This document shows positions 15,172 through 24,093 of a stretch of 64,000 nucleotides of DNA, piece after piece. The stretch lies in the NCBI GenBank assembly GCA_034665305.1, contig JAXDFZ010000008.1, positions 255,749-319,748 of the forward strand, in the 5' to 3' direction. The stretch is from DASXRU01 sp034665305 (lineage in GTDB: Bacteria > Acidobacteriota > Blastocatellia > Pyrinomonadales > Pyrinomonadaceae). Both the position numbers and the translations under genes were made by a program. The notes below the pieces were generated by a model. It saw only the letters and a list, made by a program, of their open reading frames with translations. It had not been told where the DNA came from and made no database searches. Each line of letters starts with the position of its first letter. Position 1 is the stretch's first letter.

Positions 15172-16209
15172 ATGGCGAACAACGACAACCTCCTGAGTGT
15201 CCAGGACCTGCGCACCTACTTCCAAACGGAGGACGGGGTCGTGAAGGCGGTTGATGGCGTCAGTTTCGAATTGAAGCGCGGCCAGACCCTGGGCATCGTC
15301 GGCGAGTCGGGCTCCGGAAAATCAGTAACGAACCTATCGATCATCCGTCTGATTCCGGAACCGCAGGGGAAGATCGTTTCGGGGAGAATCTCCCTTAACG
15401 GCGAAGACTTGCTGGCGCTTACTAAGAAACAACTGCGCCGCATTCGCGGGCGTCGCATCGCCATGATCTTTCAGGATCCGATGACGTCGCTGAATCCGTT
15501 CATGCGGATCTCCAAACAACTGATGGAGTTGACGCAGTTGCATCTCGGCCATAGCCGCGCGCAGGCTTATCAGCACGCGATCGAAATGCTCGAGCTGGTG
15601 GGAATTCCTGATGCGCGCGAACGGGTAGACAGTTATCCGCACGAGTTCTCAGGCGGCATGCGTCAGCGCGTGATGATTGCCATGGCCCTTAGTTGCCAGC
15701 CGGAGCTCTTGATTGCGGATGAACCGACGACCGCGCTCGACGTAACGATTCAGGCGCAAATCCTGGAGCTGATTCGCAAGCTGAAAAACGAAACCGGCAC
15801 GAGCGTGATTCTTATCACTCACGACCTGGGAGTGGTAGCGGGCATGACCGATCACATCATCGTGATGTATGCCGGCAAGGTGTTCGAACAGGCGACCACT
15901 GCGGAATTATTTGCCTGTCCCGGAAATCCGTACACGAAGGGTTTGCTCCGGTCCGTTCCTGATCCGACTGCCCATCGCGAGCAGCTCTATCAGATTCCCG
16001 GTCTGCCACCCGATCTGGCGAATTTGCCACCGGGTTGTCCCTTCGCCGCGAGGTGTGAACGCGCGGAAGATATTTGTGGCCGCGAGTTTCCGCCATTTGT
16101 GGAGGTGAGCCCGGGCCATCATTCGTTATGTCATTTTGCTGATGAAGTCTACGCGCGCTCGTGTGCCGAACAGGGAAGCAAGACAGCGGCAGGAAATTTC
16201 CAGCCGTGA
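15172..16209 (+). CDS. oppD: Oligopeptide ABC transporter ATPase OppD
   Basis: 345-residue ABC nucleotide-binding protein of the peptide importer. It has Walker A GESGSGKS (residues about 43-50), a Q-loop FQDPMTSLNP, the signature FSGGMRQRV, Walker B LLIADEPTTALD, and the switch His in LITHDLG. The C-terminal oligopeptide/dipeptide extension with GCPFAARCERAEDIC is complete. It pairs with OppF to drive transport by OppBC. The start is the ATG after the repeat, giving MANNDNLLSVQDLRTYF. Confidence 0.95.
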   Translation: MANNDNLLSVQDLRTYFQTEDGVVKAVDGVSFELKRGQTLGIVGESGSGKSVTNLSIIRLIPEPQGKIVSGRISLNGEDLLALTKKQLRRIRGRRIAMIFQDPMTSLNPFMRISKQLMELTQLHLGHSRAQAYQHAIEMLELVGIPDARERVDSYPHEFSGGMRQRVMIAMALSCQPELLIADEPTTALDVTIQAQILELIRKLKNETGTSVILITHDLGVVAGMTDHIIVMYAGKVFEQATTAELFACPGNPYTKGLLRSVPDPTAHREQLYQIPGLPPDLANLPPGCPFAARCERAEDICGREFPPFVEVSPGHHSLCHFADEVYARSCAEQGSKTAAGNFQP

Positions 16210-16365
16210 GAAACCAGGACATTTGCAAACCGAAGGGCTGCCGGAAAGTAGCCTTCGGTCTAAGTGCCCTTTGCAGCGCACCCGGGAGGGGTGCCAGATA
16301 TTGTGCTAACGGAATGGGAAAGTCTCGCAGCCTTTCAGGGTGCTGAAGAGGAATGGGATTGCGTC

Positions 16366-16386
16366 CCGGTGGTCTGCGACCACCGG
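16366..16386. repeat. Perfect 9-bp hairpin in the oppD-oppF gap
   Basis: CCGGTGGTC, loop TGC, GACCACCGG. It lies in the 265-base gap 16210-16474, which has no convincing gene. The rest of the gap holds other short palindromic scraps, including AGTAGCCTTCGG near 16247. No T-run follows, so it is not a standard terminator. Confidence 0.6.
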
Positions 16387-16474
16387 CTACTATCTTGCAG
16401 GCTTTGAGCTGACTTTCGACTAAGCTCAAATATGTCATTGACCGTTTCAACGGCTTAATTTGTAACGACCGCGG

Positions 16475-17782
16475 ATGCCATTGCCAACTACGACAACCCG
16501 TACGCACGCCAACGGTGACAGCCGTCAACCGCTGATCGCCGTGCGCGATCTGGAGGTCCACTTTGATCTGGGCCCCGATCCAAATGACCGGCGGCACCTA
16601 TGGACCATGCTCGGCACCTGGTTGTTTTTGGCTCTCGGCCTCGCTATAGGATTTTATGTTGGCCGTGGCTTAGCGCGAATGATCCGGCCGGGAGGAACCG
16701 GCCTGCTTTTCATTGTGATCGTAGTGGTCGTCACAATTGTTGTGGGCGTGGGTCTTTACTTTTTGTCACGCGTAGTCCTGCGGCGAACGATGGGCGCCGC
16801 CGCCAGGCGATCCGTCCGCGCCGTCGATCGTGTGTCACTTGATATTTACCCCGGTGAAACTTTGGGCCTGGTCGGCGAGTCGGGTTGCGGGAAGACGACG
16901 CTGGGACGCGCCATTCTGCGCCTGACTGAGCCAACGTCAGGACACGTACTCTTTCGCCAACAGGATCTCGCTCAGCTCTCCACACGTGCGATGCGGGAAC
17001 AGCGCCGTCACTTACAAATCATTTTCCAGGATCCTTATGCTTCACTGAATCCGCGTATGACGGTGGCCCAGATTGTCGGAGAGCCGTTGCGAACTTTTCG
17101 GCTGGCGCGCGGTCAGGCTGCGATCACGCGCGTGCAGGAGCTAATGGAAACTGTGGGTCTCAGCCGCCGTTTTGTGAAACGTTATCCGCACGAATTCTCC
17201 GGAGGCCAGCGCCAGCGGATCGGCATCGCTCGGGCCCTGGCAGTGGATCCGGATTTCATCGTCGCAGACGAACCGATCTCGGCTCTGGATGTTTCGATTC
17301 AGGCCCAGATAATGAATCTGCTGGAACAGCTGCAAACGCAGAAGAACCTGACTTACCTTTTTATCTCGCACGATCTGCGCGCCATCCGCCACGTCTCAGA
17401 TCGGATCGCCGTGATGTATCTGGGCAAGATCGTCGAGCTAGCCGGGGCCGAAGATGTCTATTCAGATCCGCTCATGCCGTACACCCGCGCCTTGATCTCC
17501 GCGGTGCCGGTCCCTGACCCCCAAGTCGAAGCAACTCGCAAGCGCATAGTCCTCGAAGGTGATGTGCCCTCGCCGATCAATCCTCCGGCCGGCTGTCGCT
17601 TTCACACCCGCTGTCCTTACGCCATTCAGGCTTGCCATGAAGTGGAACCGTCGCTGGCAGAGATAAAGCCGGGCCACTTTGCCGCCTGCATTCGCATCAG
17701 CCCGGACCAACCCGACATCGACCGTGTCCCTCCCGGCGAAGCGCCTGGTTTGCATGCCGGGAAGCGAGTCGCAGCTGCGTGA
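16475..17782 (+). CDS. oppF: Oligopeptide ABC transporter ATPase OppF with two inserted membrane helices
   Basis: 435 residues, against roughly 320-340 for OppF. The first NBD strand is present (LIAVRDLEVHFDL, 20-32). The chain then has two hydrophobic segments, about 43-64 (LWTMLGTWLFLALGLAIGFY) and 75-100 (LLFIVIVVVVTIVVGVGLYF), before the NBD resumes at VRAVDRVSLDIYPG. Walker A GESGCGKTT (Lys140), Q-loop FQDPYASLNP, signature FSGGQRQRI (about 241-249), Walker B IVADEP (about 262-267) and ISHD are intact. The C-terminal PPAGCRFHTRCPYAI extension is normal. It should be active but membrane-tethered. Two helices return the chain to the cytoplasm, so the fold can close. This insertion is unusual. 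Confidence 0.92.
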   Translation: MPLPTTTTRTHANGDSRQPLIAVRDLEVHFDLGPDPNDRRHLWTMLGTWLFLALGLAIGFYVGRGLARMIRPGGTGLLFIVIVVVVTIVVGVGLYFLSRVVLRRTMGAAARRSVRAVDRVSLDIYPGETLGLVGESGCGKTTLGRAILRLTEPTSGHVLFRQQDLAQLSTRAMREQRRHLQIIFQDPYASLNPRMTVAQIVGEPLRTFRLARGQAAITRVQELMETVGLSRRFVKRYPHEFSGGQRQRIGIARALAVDPDFIVADEPISALDVSIQAQIMNLLEQLQTQKNLTYLFISHDLRAIRHVSDRIAVMYLGKIVELAGAEDVYSDPLMPYTRALISAVPVPDPQVEATRKRIVLEGDVPSPINPPAGCRFHTRCPYAIQACHEVEPSLAEIKPGHFAACIRISPDQPDIDRVPPGEAPGLHAGKRVAAA

Positions 17783-17863
17783 AAACTCCCGTCTATTAGT
17801 CATTTACGTCAAGAGTACATTGGTCGAAAGCCGCATTCTCTCAGCTTCCAGGGCTTTGAGTGT

Positions 17864-17933
17864 GTAACGCAAACTGTTAGTTTGCGCGTGCGTTGAATGC
17901 CTTTCACCAACGCAAACTAACAGTTTGCGTTAC
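17864..17933. repeat. GTAACGCAAAC palindrome pair
   Basis: Arms 17864-17886 and 17911-17933 are exact reverse complements of 23 bases, with a 24-base loop. It lies 82 bases after oppF and upstream of the signalling cassette, at the end of the opp operon. Confidence 0.9.
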
Positions 17934-17964
17934 AAATTGAGCCACTACGCCCGCGACGGCGCTT

Positions 17965-17993
17965 GTGACAAAACAACTCGGAAAACCTATACT
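17965..17993 (+). promoter_or_regulatory. Candidate sigma-70 promoter for the signalling cassette
   Basis: GTGACA (17965-17970) and TATACT (17988-17993) are separated by 17 bases, each one mismatch from consensus. The site lies about 120 bases before the GGDEF gene start. The 330-base gap 17783-18112 otherwise holds only the palindrome pair and no convincing gene. Confidence 0.5.
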
Positions 17994-18112
17994 GAATTTT
18001 TTGAAGGTGGCCATCCCAAACCCCCGACCACGTCTTACCGGCACAACAATGCGGTGCCGGTACTTTCTTTTACCGGCCCAGCCTTCCGAATCGTACGACG
18101 GACCCAAATAAC

Positions 18113-19807
18113 GTGAGATTCGACACGATGCAAGACCCCGCGGGACCGGCGCCGAAGATTATTCAGGAGCAGCCAGAGCGAGCGCCCGCCGGTTGGCGCG
18201 ATACGCAGGACTCCATCGCCGGCACGTCGGGACTGTCAGTCTTGCTGGTTGACGGCATCCAGCCGCCGGCCCTCGTCATTTCAAACAACAATTCAATTTG
18301 TCAGGCGCTACAGGGTTCGCCGGAACACGTTGGGCTCTGCGATCCTTATTGCGGCGCCGCCCACCAGCGAGCGCTGGGCGCGGGCACTATCACGCATTAC
18401 CGTTGCCATGCCGGGCTTCACTGTTTTTCGATGCCGGTTGAGTTGCACCAGGGACGCCCGTTGGCGGTGATTGGCGGCCGCGCCTTTCTCACCAGCGCCG
18501 ACTATCGCGCCACCGCCGAACGATTCCGCGAGGGCGATCTGCATGAGTTACTGTCCGCCGATCTCTTCAGTAACGTTATTTTTGCCAGCGAACCGGATCT
18601 GGACCACGCGGCGATCCGGTTGGGTGCAGCGGCGGAAACGTTTGAGTCGCAAGCGCCAGTCGAGGTTGCTGCTTTGCCCGAGGCTGAGCGAACCACTGCG
18701 GCGCGCGATGAACTACATCAGGAGCTTTCACGGCTGCGAGGCGAACTCGAGCGGCGCAGTCGCTTCGCCGAGTCGGTGCAAAACTTTACCCAGCAAATTG
18801 ATTCAGTTGAACCGCAAAAAACGTACGCTTCGATTCTGGCGCAATCCACCCGACTGCTGCGCGCCGAGCGTGGCTCGCTGTGGGCCTTTGATGAAAACAC
18901 CAACGAGCTGGAAGTGAAGGCTGCGATTGGCATCCCGGATGAACTAAGTGACGTCGCTCCGATTCGCCTGGGGGAGGGAATCTCGGGCGCTGTAATGAGC
19001 AAAGGCGAACCGCTCGTGGTACGCAATCTTGACGAAATCGGCAGGGCACCGGGAGCGGCCCAACGCCGCTACAAAACAAATTCGTTCATAAGTTTTCCCA
19101 TCAAGTTGGGCGACCGGCGCATTGGTTTGCTGAATGTATCCGACAAAGCCGGTGGCGGCTCGTACGACGACATCGATCTCAGCCTGATCGAATCGATTGC
19201 GCCGCAGATGGCACTTGCGCTGGATCGCGCCGAATGGCAGGAGAAGGCCACCGAGTTTCAACTGATGTCGATCACCGATCCTTTGACGGGCTTGCTCAAT
19301 CGGCGCTATTTGGAGGAGCGCTTGAATGAAGAGCTGAGCCGTTCGAAGCGCTACGGTTATCCGATGAGTTTTATCATGATCGACATTGACGACTTCAAGC
19401 ACTACAACGATCGCAACGGACACCAGGAAGGCGATCATGCGCTGCAGTTGACGGCTAATTGTTTGAAGTCTTCGCTGCGTCTGGCGGATGTCGCCTCGCG
19501 CTATGGCGGCGAAGAGTTCTGCATCCTGCTGCCGCAAACCGCGCTCGATGAAGCCGCGGTGATTGCCGATCGGATCAGGCAGATGATTCACACCACGCCA
19601 TACCCGCATGGGAAAGGCCAGCCGCTCGGCGCCGTGACCGTCAGCATCGGCCTGTCTTCGTATTCGAAATATCTGGATACGCCGGAAACGGTCATTCGCG
19701 CTGCTGATCGCGCGCTCTATCACGCCAAGAGTCACGGCAAGAACCGCATCGTGGCTTACCAGGATCCGGCCGAGAAAGGCTCAACTGCGGCCCCGCCGCG
19801 CGATTGA
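18113..19807 (+). CDS. PocR-GAF-GGDEF diguanylate cyclase
   Basis: 564 residues starting at GTG. Residues about 33-190 are a PocR-type sensory domain with conserved Cys/His (NNSICQAL, LCDPYCGAAHQ, YRCHAGLHCFSMPV), likely metal- or ligand-binding. A short coiled coil (about 200-225) and a GAF domain (about 230-380) follow. A GGDEF domain (about 395-555) ends the protein. The active site is GGEEF (465-469), and an RLAD inhibitory site sits exactly five residues before it, so it should make c-di-GMP and feel product inhibition. The stop is three bases before the next gene, so the two are translationally linked. No membrane segment, so a soluble sensor. Confidence 0.92.
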   Translation: MRFDTMQDPAGPAPKIIQEQPERAPAGWRDTQDSIAGTSGLSVLLVDGIQPPALVISNNNSICQALQGSPEHVGLCDPYCGAAHQRALGAGTITHYRCHAGLHCFSMPVELHQGRPLAVIGGRAFLTSADYRATAERFREGDLHELLSADLFSNVIFASEPDLDHAAIRLGAAAETFESQAPVEVAALPEAERTTAARDELHQELSRLRGELERRSRFAESVQNFTQQIDSVEPQKTYASILAQSTRLLRAERGSLWAFDENTNELEVKAAIGIPDELSDVAPIRLGEGISGAVMSKGEPLVVRNLDEIGRAPGAAQRRYKTNSFISFPIKLGDRRIGLLNVSDKAGGGSYDDIDLSLIESIAPQMALALDRAEWQEKATEFQLMSITDPLTGLLNRRYLEERLNEELSRSKRYGYPMSFIMIDIDDFKHYNDRNGHQEGDHALQLTANCLKSSLRLADVASRYGGEEFCILLPQTALDEAAVIADRIRQMIHTTPYPHGKGQPLGAVTVSIGLSSYSKYLDTPETVIRAADRALYHAKSHGKNRIVAYQDPAEKGSTAAPPRD

Positions 19808-19810
19808 TTC

Positions 19811-22048
19811 ATGGAAAGGCGCCCCATTCTCGGAAGAGTTCCCGCGGAAGAATTCGTCGGCAGGGCCGCGGAGCTGCAGCAGATCGTGCGACATGCATCG
19901 CGATCTGGTGCGCGCGGTCTGCTGCTGCTGCTGGCGCCGCCTGCCGGTGTGTCGGAACTTTTGCGCCAGGCATTTGACGAGCTTTTCCAGCAACGCGCCA
20001 ATATCGTTCCCATTTACTTCGCGCTGACCCGCAACGATGTGACGGCGGTAGAAGCTGCAAAACAATTCTTTCAAACCTTTATCAGGCAGTGCGTCGCCTT
20101 TCGCCGCAACGATCCGGATTTGTGCGAGTCGCCGGCGACGCTAGGCGATTTGGTGGAACTTGCCACGCCGGCAGATTACGAATGGATCGAGCGGCTGGTT
20201 GAATCGTACGAGCGCGAGTTGAGCGGTGACGACGATCGCTCGCTGATACGGTTCTGTTTTAGTGCTCCGCAGCGAGTAAGCGCGGCCCGCGTGTTCACCA
20301 TGATTGACTGCGTGCAACTGGCGGAACAACTTGAAGGTCAGGTTTCATTGGGAACGGAAATCGCCGACGTGTTCATGCGTTCCAATGCGCCTTTCGTGCT
20401 GGCTGGCCTCCGGCGTCAGATTCTGGATGTCGTTCACCGCACCAGCGACGGGTTGGAGGCAGTCGAAACAATCAGACTTGATCGCTTGAACGACGACGAC
20501 GCGCGATCGCTGGTTACGAACATCGCCCAGCGCGAACGAGTCAGAGTCAGCGAAGAGGCAACCGATCTGATCGTGCAGCAGTTGGAGGCCAGTCCTTTTT
20601 TCATTACCGCCTTGATCCAGGCAGCGCGCGATCGTGACGTGCAGCTGACGAGCTTCCTGAATTGCCAGAAGTTGTATGTGGACGAACTGATGGGCGGACT
20701 AATCCATCGTCATTTCAGCGCCGTGCTCGACGAAGTTGTGCCGCAGCCGAACGTGCGCAAGTCTCTGTTGCGAGTGCTTTATGAAACGGCGGAGAGCGAG
20801 GGACATAAGTCGTCGCTGTGGACGTGGAAAAAAAGACTGGGCGTGGAGTCCGAGCAGTTTCAAAGCATCATGCATGGTTTGCACATACATGAGTTGGCTA
20901 ACTCCAGCACGACGTTTGTGGAATTGGGTGAAGCGGCGACAGTTTGGAAAGATTACTTGCGTACGCGCTACCGGATCGAAGTGGCGGGAGAAGCCCGCGC
21001 GCTGGTAGTTGCCGACACATTGCTGGCAGCCTTGAAGCGGGCGCCGCGCGCGATGGAACGGAAGTATCGCCACCAGGCGGCGCTTGGTTTGCGAGTGTTG
21101 TTGTCGCAGTTTGATTGCCAGCGCGTGCCGGCCAGTCTGCTTCATTACGATCGTTTCAGAACGGCATACAGGGGTCTCGGTGACGAGGAAATGAATACCG
21201 GTTTGGATGCGGAAGCGGAACTGGTTCGCTTGCCACAGATTGCCCACGCCGCCAGTTGCGCTTCGTTTGTCGCCGCGATGCGGGAGAAATGCGATGAAGA
21301 GCGTTGCGCGGTAGGACACGGTTTTGATGGTGCTGATTACGTTCCAGGCCAGGAGGTCGTTTGGCTCGCCGTGGAGTTGGAATCCAAGCTCGAAGCCAGT
21401 CCCGAACTAACGAGAGAATGGTTGGACCGCATGAACGGCCTGGCGCGCGAATGCGGATTTCAGCGGGTGAAGCTTTGGTTAGTCGCGCCCGAAGGGTTTG
21501 CGCCGGAAGCTTGCCGGCTGCTGGATGAGCACGAAGCCTACAGCTCGTCGCGGCGTCAGCTCGAGGCGTTAACTGTGCGCGTGCATCCTGACGCGGTGCG
21601 TCTGAGAGCGACCGGCTCGGCTGATGAATACGAAATGGTGATTCCGATGGGTGATGATACGGAGCTGATTGCCGCCCACACCGCGGAGCAAATCGCCCGC
21701 CGCATTAATTTTCGCCCCGAGGCAATCAATCAGATCAAGACGGCAGTCGTGGAAGCATGCATCAACGCCGCCGAGCATAGTCTGAGTCCGGACCGAAAGA
21801 TTTATCAGCGCTTTAAGGTTGAAAGTGATAAATTAATCGTCACCATAGCGAGTCGCGGCCTGGTCGTTTCTGCACCAGCGGGAAAAAATGGCGAACCGGC
21901 GTCTGATGAGAGTTCCGGCAGCGAAGGCTCCAAGCCGCAAAAGCGTGGCTGGGGGTTGCAGCTAATCAGGACGTTGATGGATGAAGTAGAGTTTGAAAGT
22001 GTCGATGACGGCACGCGCCTGCGGATGACGAAATACGTGCGGAGCTAA
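19811..22048 (+). CDS. Degenerate AAA/STAND-like ATPase fused to an RsbW-type kinase domain
   Basis: 745 residues. The N-terminus reads FVGRAAELQQI like STAND/AAA regulators, but the P-loop is LLAPPAGVSELLRQ: the Walker A Lys is replaced by Val, so ATP binding there is doubtful. A Walker-B-like TMIDCVQL follows. The middle (about 300-600) is helical with no recognised family. The C-terminus (about 615-745) is an HATPase_c_2 domain with an N-box VEACINAAEHS (Glu648, Asn652, His656) and a G-box KRGWGLQLIRTLMDEV. RsbW-type domains phosphorylate STAS proteins and bind sigma factors, and a STAS gene lies just downstream. Inferred role: a signal-gated switch kinase. Confidence 0.8.
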   Translation: MERRPILGRVPAEEFVGRAAELQQIVRHASRSGARGLLLLLAPPAGVSELLRQAFDELFQQRANIVPIYFALTRNDVTAVEAAKQFFQTFIRQCVAFRRNDPDLCESPATLGDLVELATPADYEWIERLVESYERELSGDDDRSLIRFCFSAPQRVSAARVFTMIDCVQLAEQLEGQVSLGTEIADVFMRSNAPFVLAGLRRQILDVVHRTSDGLEAVETIRLDRLNDDDARSLVTNIAQRERVRVSEEATDLIVQQLEASPFFITALIQAARDRDVQLTSFLNCQKLYVDELMGGLIHRHFSAVLDEVVPQPNVRKSLLRVLYETAESEGHKSSLWTWKKRLGVESEQFQSIMHGLHIHELANSSTTFVELGEAATVWKDYLRTRYRIEVAGEARALVVADTLLAALKRAPRAMERKYRHQAALGLRVLLSQFDCQRVPASLLHYDRFRTAYRGLGDEEMNTGLDAEAELVRLPQIAHAASCASFVAAMREKCDEERCAVGHGFDGADYVPGQEVVWLAVELESKLEASPELTREWLDRMNGLARECGFQRVKLWLVAPEGFAPEACRLLDEHEAYSSSRRQLEALTVRVHPDAVRLRATGSADEYEMVIPMGDDTELIAAHTAEQIARRINFRPEAINQIKTAVVEACINAAEHSLSPDRKIYQRFKVESDKLIVTIASRGLVVSAPAGKNGEPASDESSGSEGSKPQKRGWGLQLIRTLMDEVEFESVDDGTRLRMTKYVRS

Positions 22049-22100
22049 CGGGACCGCTCGGCCGGTTATTAGACGCAGAAAGCAAAAAGACGATTTTCCA

Positions 22101-22210
22101 TATGTCATCTGTCATTTTTCATTGGTCATCGCGGCTGGTGATCGCGCGTGAATAAGTCAATAATAGTCAGCGAAAGCCTCATCGATGACAAATGGAAAAT
22201 GAGAAATGAT
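22101..22210. repeat. Inverted repeat of ATTTTTCATTGGTCAT-type words
   Basis: Left arm 22101-22129 (words TGTCATCTGTCATTTTTCAT) and right arm 22184-22210 (GATGACAAATGGAAAATGAG) are approximate reverse complements. They fill much of the 281-base gap before the STAS gene, which holds no gene. The element may attenuate transcription between the switch kinase and its presumed STAS partner. Confidence 0.65.
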
Positions 22211-22329
22211 ATAGGGAAATGGCTTTCTGATTTCTGGTTTCTAGTATTGGATTAGCGATGGCGATTTCCGATTAAACAGTTTCCGGTTTACCTCACTGTC
22301 TGAAGGTAAGAAGGGGGGTCTTACTGAAG

Positions 22330-22707
22330 ATGGCAGAAACAAGCGCCGAAGACATTCATTCGCGGTGCGTGGGCCAAACCGCAGTCATTTACGCCAGCGA
22401 CTACCTGAATAAGTTAAGCGGCGAACGGATCGAGCGTGAATGCCAGCGACAGCTGCAATCCGGTTTTCGTTCACTCGTAATTAATTTTAGAGACACCGAA
22501 CTGGTTAACAGTATCGGCGTCTCTATTCTTATGGGCGTCATCGACGCGGCAGAAAAGAATGGCGCCCAACTCGTTTTCTCCAACGTGAACAATCACACAG
22601 TCGAGCTGTTCCAGATGTTGGGGCTGACCCGGCACGTTGGTCTGGCGGCTGATGAACAGGACGCGCTGGGAATAATTACCGGGCTGTCGGCGAGTCCCAG
22701 ACCGTAA
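22330..22707 (+). CDS. STAS-domain anti-sigma factor antagonist
   Basis: 125 residues making one STAS domain, the RsbV/SpoIIAA fold. The phosphorylation loop is VNSIGVSILMGVI, where the Ser of NSIGVS takes the place of the regulated Ser of the usual DSSGL. After it come the family strand LVFSNVNNHTVELFQMLGL and a final helix. In partner switching the unphosphorylated form binds the RsbW-type kinase. The upstream fusion protein is the obvious partner, but this is inferred from gene order. A sigma factor gene is not in the window. The TAA stop lies inside a degenerate palindrome. Confidence 0.9.
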   Translation: MAETSAEDIHSRCVGQTAVIYASDYLNKLSGERIERECQRQLQSGFRSLVINFRDTELVNSIGVSILMGVIDAAEKNGAQLVFSNVNNHTVELFQMLGLTRHVGLAADEQDALGIITGLSASPRP

Positions 22708-22815
22708 CGTAAAAGGTTCGTTTGCGCTGTTCCCCCGCAACGCAATACATCAATTTCAGAGTTCCCGACACAACTTCAAAAAAACACAGACGCAAGCAAA
22801 CAGTTTGCGTTGCGC
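22704..22815. repeat. Degenerate GTAACGCAAAC palindrome pair
   Basis: The left arm GTAACGTAAAAGGTTCGTTT (22704 on) and right arm near 22790-22815 (GCAAACAGTTTGCGTTGCGC) are worn versions of the family, with about 65 bases between. It overlaps the STAS stop codon and ends nine bases before the HD-GYP start. Confidence 0.65.
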
Positions 22816-22824
22816 AAATACCCA

Positions 22825-24087
22825 ATGGCTTTTGAGACTCAAAGATTAATCCATACCTTCGCCGCCCTGGCAGATCTGGGACAGGAAATCGCCGAGAAGA
22901 GTGATTTCGAGGAAATGGTCCGCAGCTCGTTTCATATGTTGCTGGGCTCGCTCGCAATTCGCCGCGGCGCGCTGGCTGAATATGAGGCCGAGCAGGGGCT
23001 GTTGCGCTTCATCGCGACGCGCGGCTTTGGTGATGATTTCCCCACGCAATTGACCCTCAGCACCGCAGAAGTTGAGCGGCTTCTGGGATCGTTCGCGCGC
23101 GAAGCCAGTGCCAACGAACGGCGCACAAATCTGCCGGCCGAACATAAGGACCAGTTGGACAGCCAAGGGGTAGAATTGTCTATCCCTTTGATCGTTCGCG
23201 GCGACCTGATTGGCCTGGTGCTGTTGGGCGGGAAAGCCAGCGGCGACCCGTTCAGCGACGAGGATCGGGAGTTGTTGGATTCGATGGCTCGACACATCGG
23301 CGTCGGCATAAAAACACATCGGTTGCTGGAAGCGCTCGAGCATAAGGCGGAAGAAAACCGCCAGCTCTATGACGGCCTGCGCCAGATCTACAAGGATACG
23401 GTGCGAGCTTTTGCGACCGCCATTGACATCAAGGACAAGTATACCCAGGGCCATTCTGAGAGAGTCGGACGCTACAGTGGGATCATCGCTCGCGAGATGG
23501 GTTGGAGCGAAGACCGCATCGAAGGCATCGTGATCGCAGGTTACCTGCACGATATCGGCAAGCTGATCGTGGAGCGCGATATCATCAATGCGCCTTACCG
23601 GATCAACGCCAAAGAGTCAAAGGAACTGAATCAGCATCCGGCCGCGGGCTTTCGCATTCTGGAACCGATCCATCATCCGTACGCGGACATTCCCCTCATG
23701 GCGCGGCATCATCACGAGCGTCTCGATGGTGAGGGCTATCCGGATGGGTTGAAAGGGGACCAAATCTCGGTGGGTGCGCGAATTGTCACGCTCGCGGATT
23801 CGTTTGATGCGATGACCACCGATCGTCCCTATCGCAAACGCCGCACCTTCGAAGAGGTGATCGTGGACTTACGCGCGAACACCGGGAAACAATTCGCGCC
23901 GGAAGTAGTTTCCGCCCTGTGTCGCGCGATTTTGAGAGAAGTGAATGGCGAAACAAAAGAGCGGCGCTTCCTGAAGCTTCTGGGCAAAGGCTACATCGAT
24001 AGTGAGAATGTTGCCCCGCTCATCGCCCAGTTTCTAAGCGAACTTGATGGCGCGTCTCAGCCGGCCGCATCTACCAACATGGCTTGA
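22825..24087 (+). CDS. GAF-HD-GYP cyclic-di-GMP phosphodiesterase
   Basis: 420 residues. A GAF domain (about 20-175) is followed by a coiled linker and an HD-GYP domain (about 185-375). The catalytic residues are intact: HDIGK with His242-Asp243, a further HHHERLDGEGYP with Gly304-Tyr305-Pro306, and LADSFDAMTTDRPYR. HD-GYP enzymes hydrolyse c-di-GMP to GMP, opposing the GGDEF enzyme three genes upstream. The GAF domain probably senses a small ligand. The ATG at 22825 is chosen; a TTG at 22810 lies inside the palindrome. The order GGDEF, kinase, STAS, HD-GYP suggests one regulatory unit. Confidence 0.92.
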   Translation: MAFETQRLIHTFAALADLGQEIAEKSDFEEMVRSSFHMLLGSLAIRRGALAEYEAEQGLLRFIATRGFGDDFPTQLTLSTAEVERLLGSFAREASANERRTNLPAEHKDQLDSQGVELSIPLIVRGDLIGLVLLGGKASGDPFSDEDRELLDSMARHIGVGIKTHRLLEALEHKAEENRQLYDGLRQIYKDTVRAFATAIDIKDKYTQGHSERVGRYSGIIAREMGWSEDRIEGIVIAGYLHDIGKLIVERDIINAPYRINAKESKELNQHPAAGFRILEPIHHPYADIPLMARHHHERLDGEGYPDGLKGDQISVGARIVTLADSFDAMTTDRPYRKRRTFEEVIVDLRANTGKQFAPEVVSALCRAILREVNGETKERRFLKLLGKGYIDSENVAPLIAQFLSELDGASQPAASTNMA

Positions 24088-24093
24088 GCTCCG

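Noticed and set aside
17925..18116. 63-residue open frame before the GGDEF gene
   Set aside because: It starts in a palindrome arm, contains the candidate promoter and has no recognisable features.
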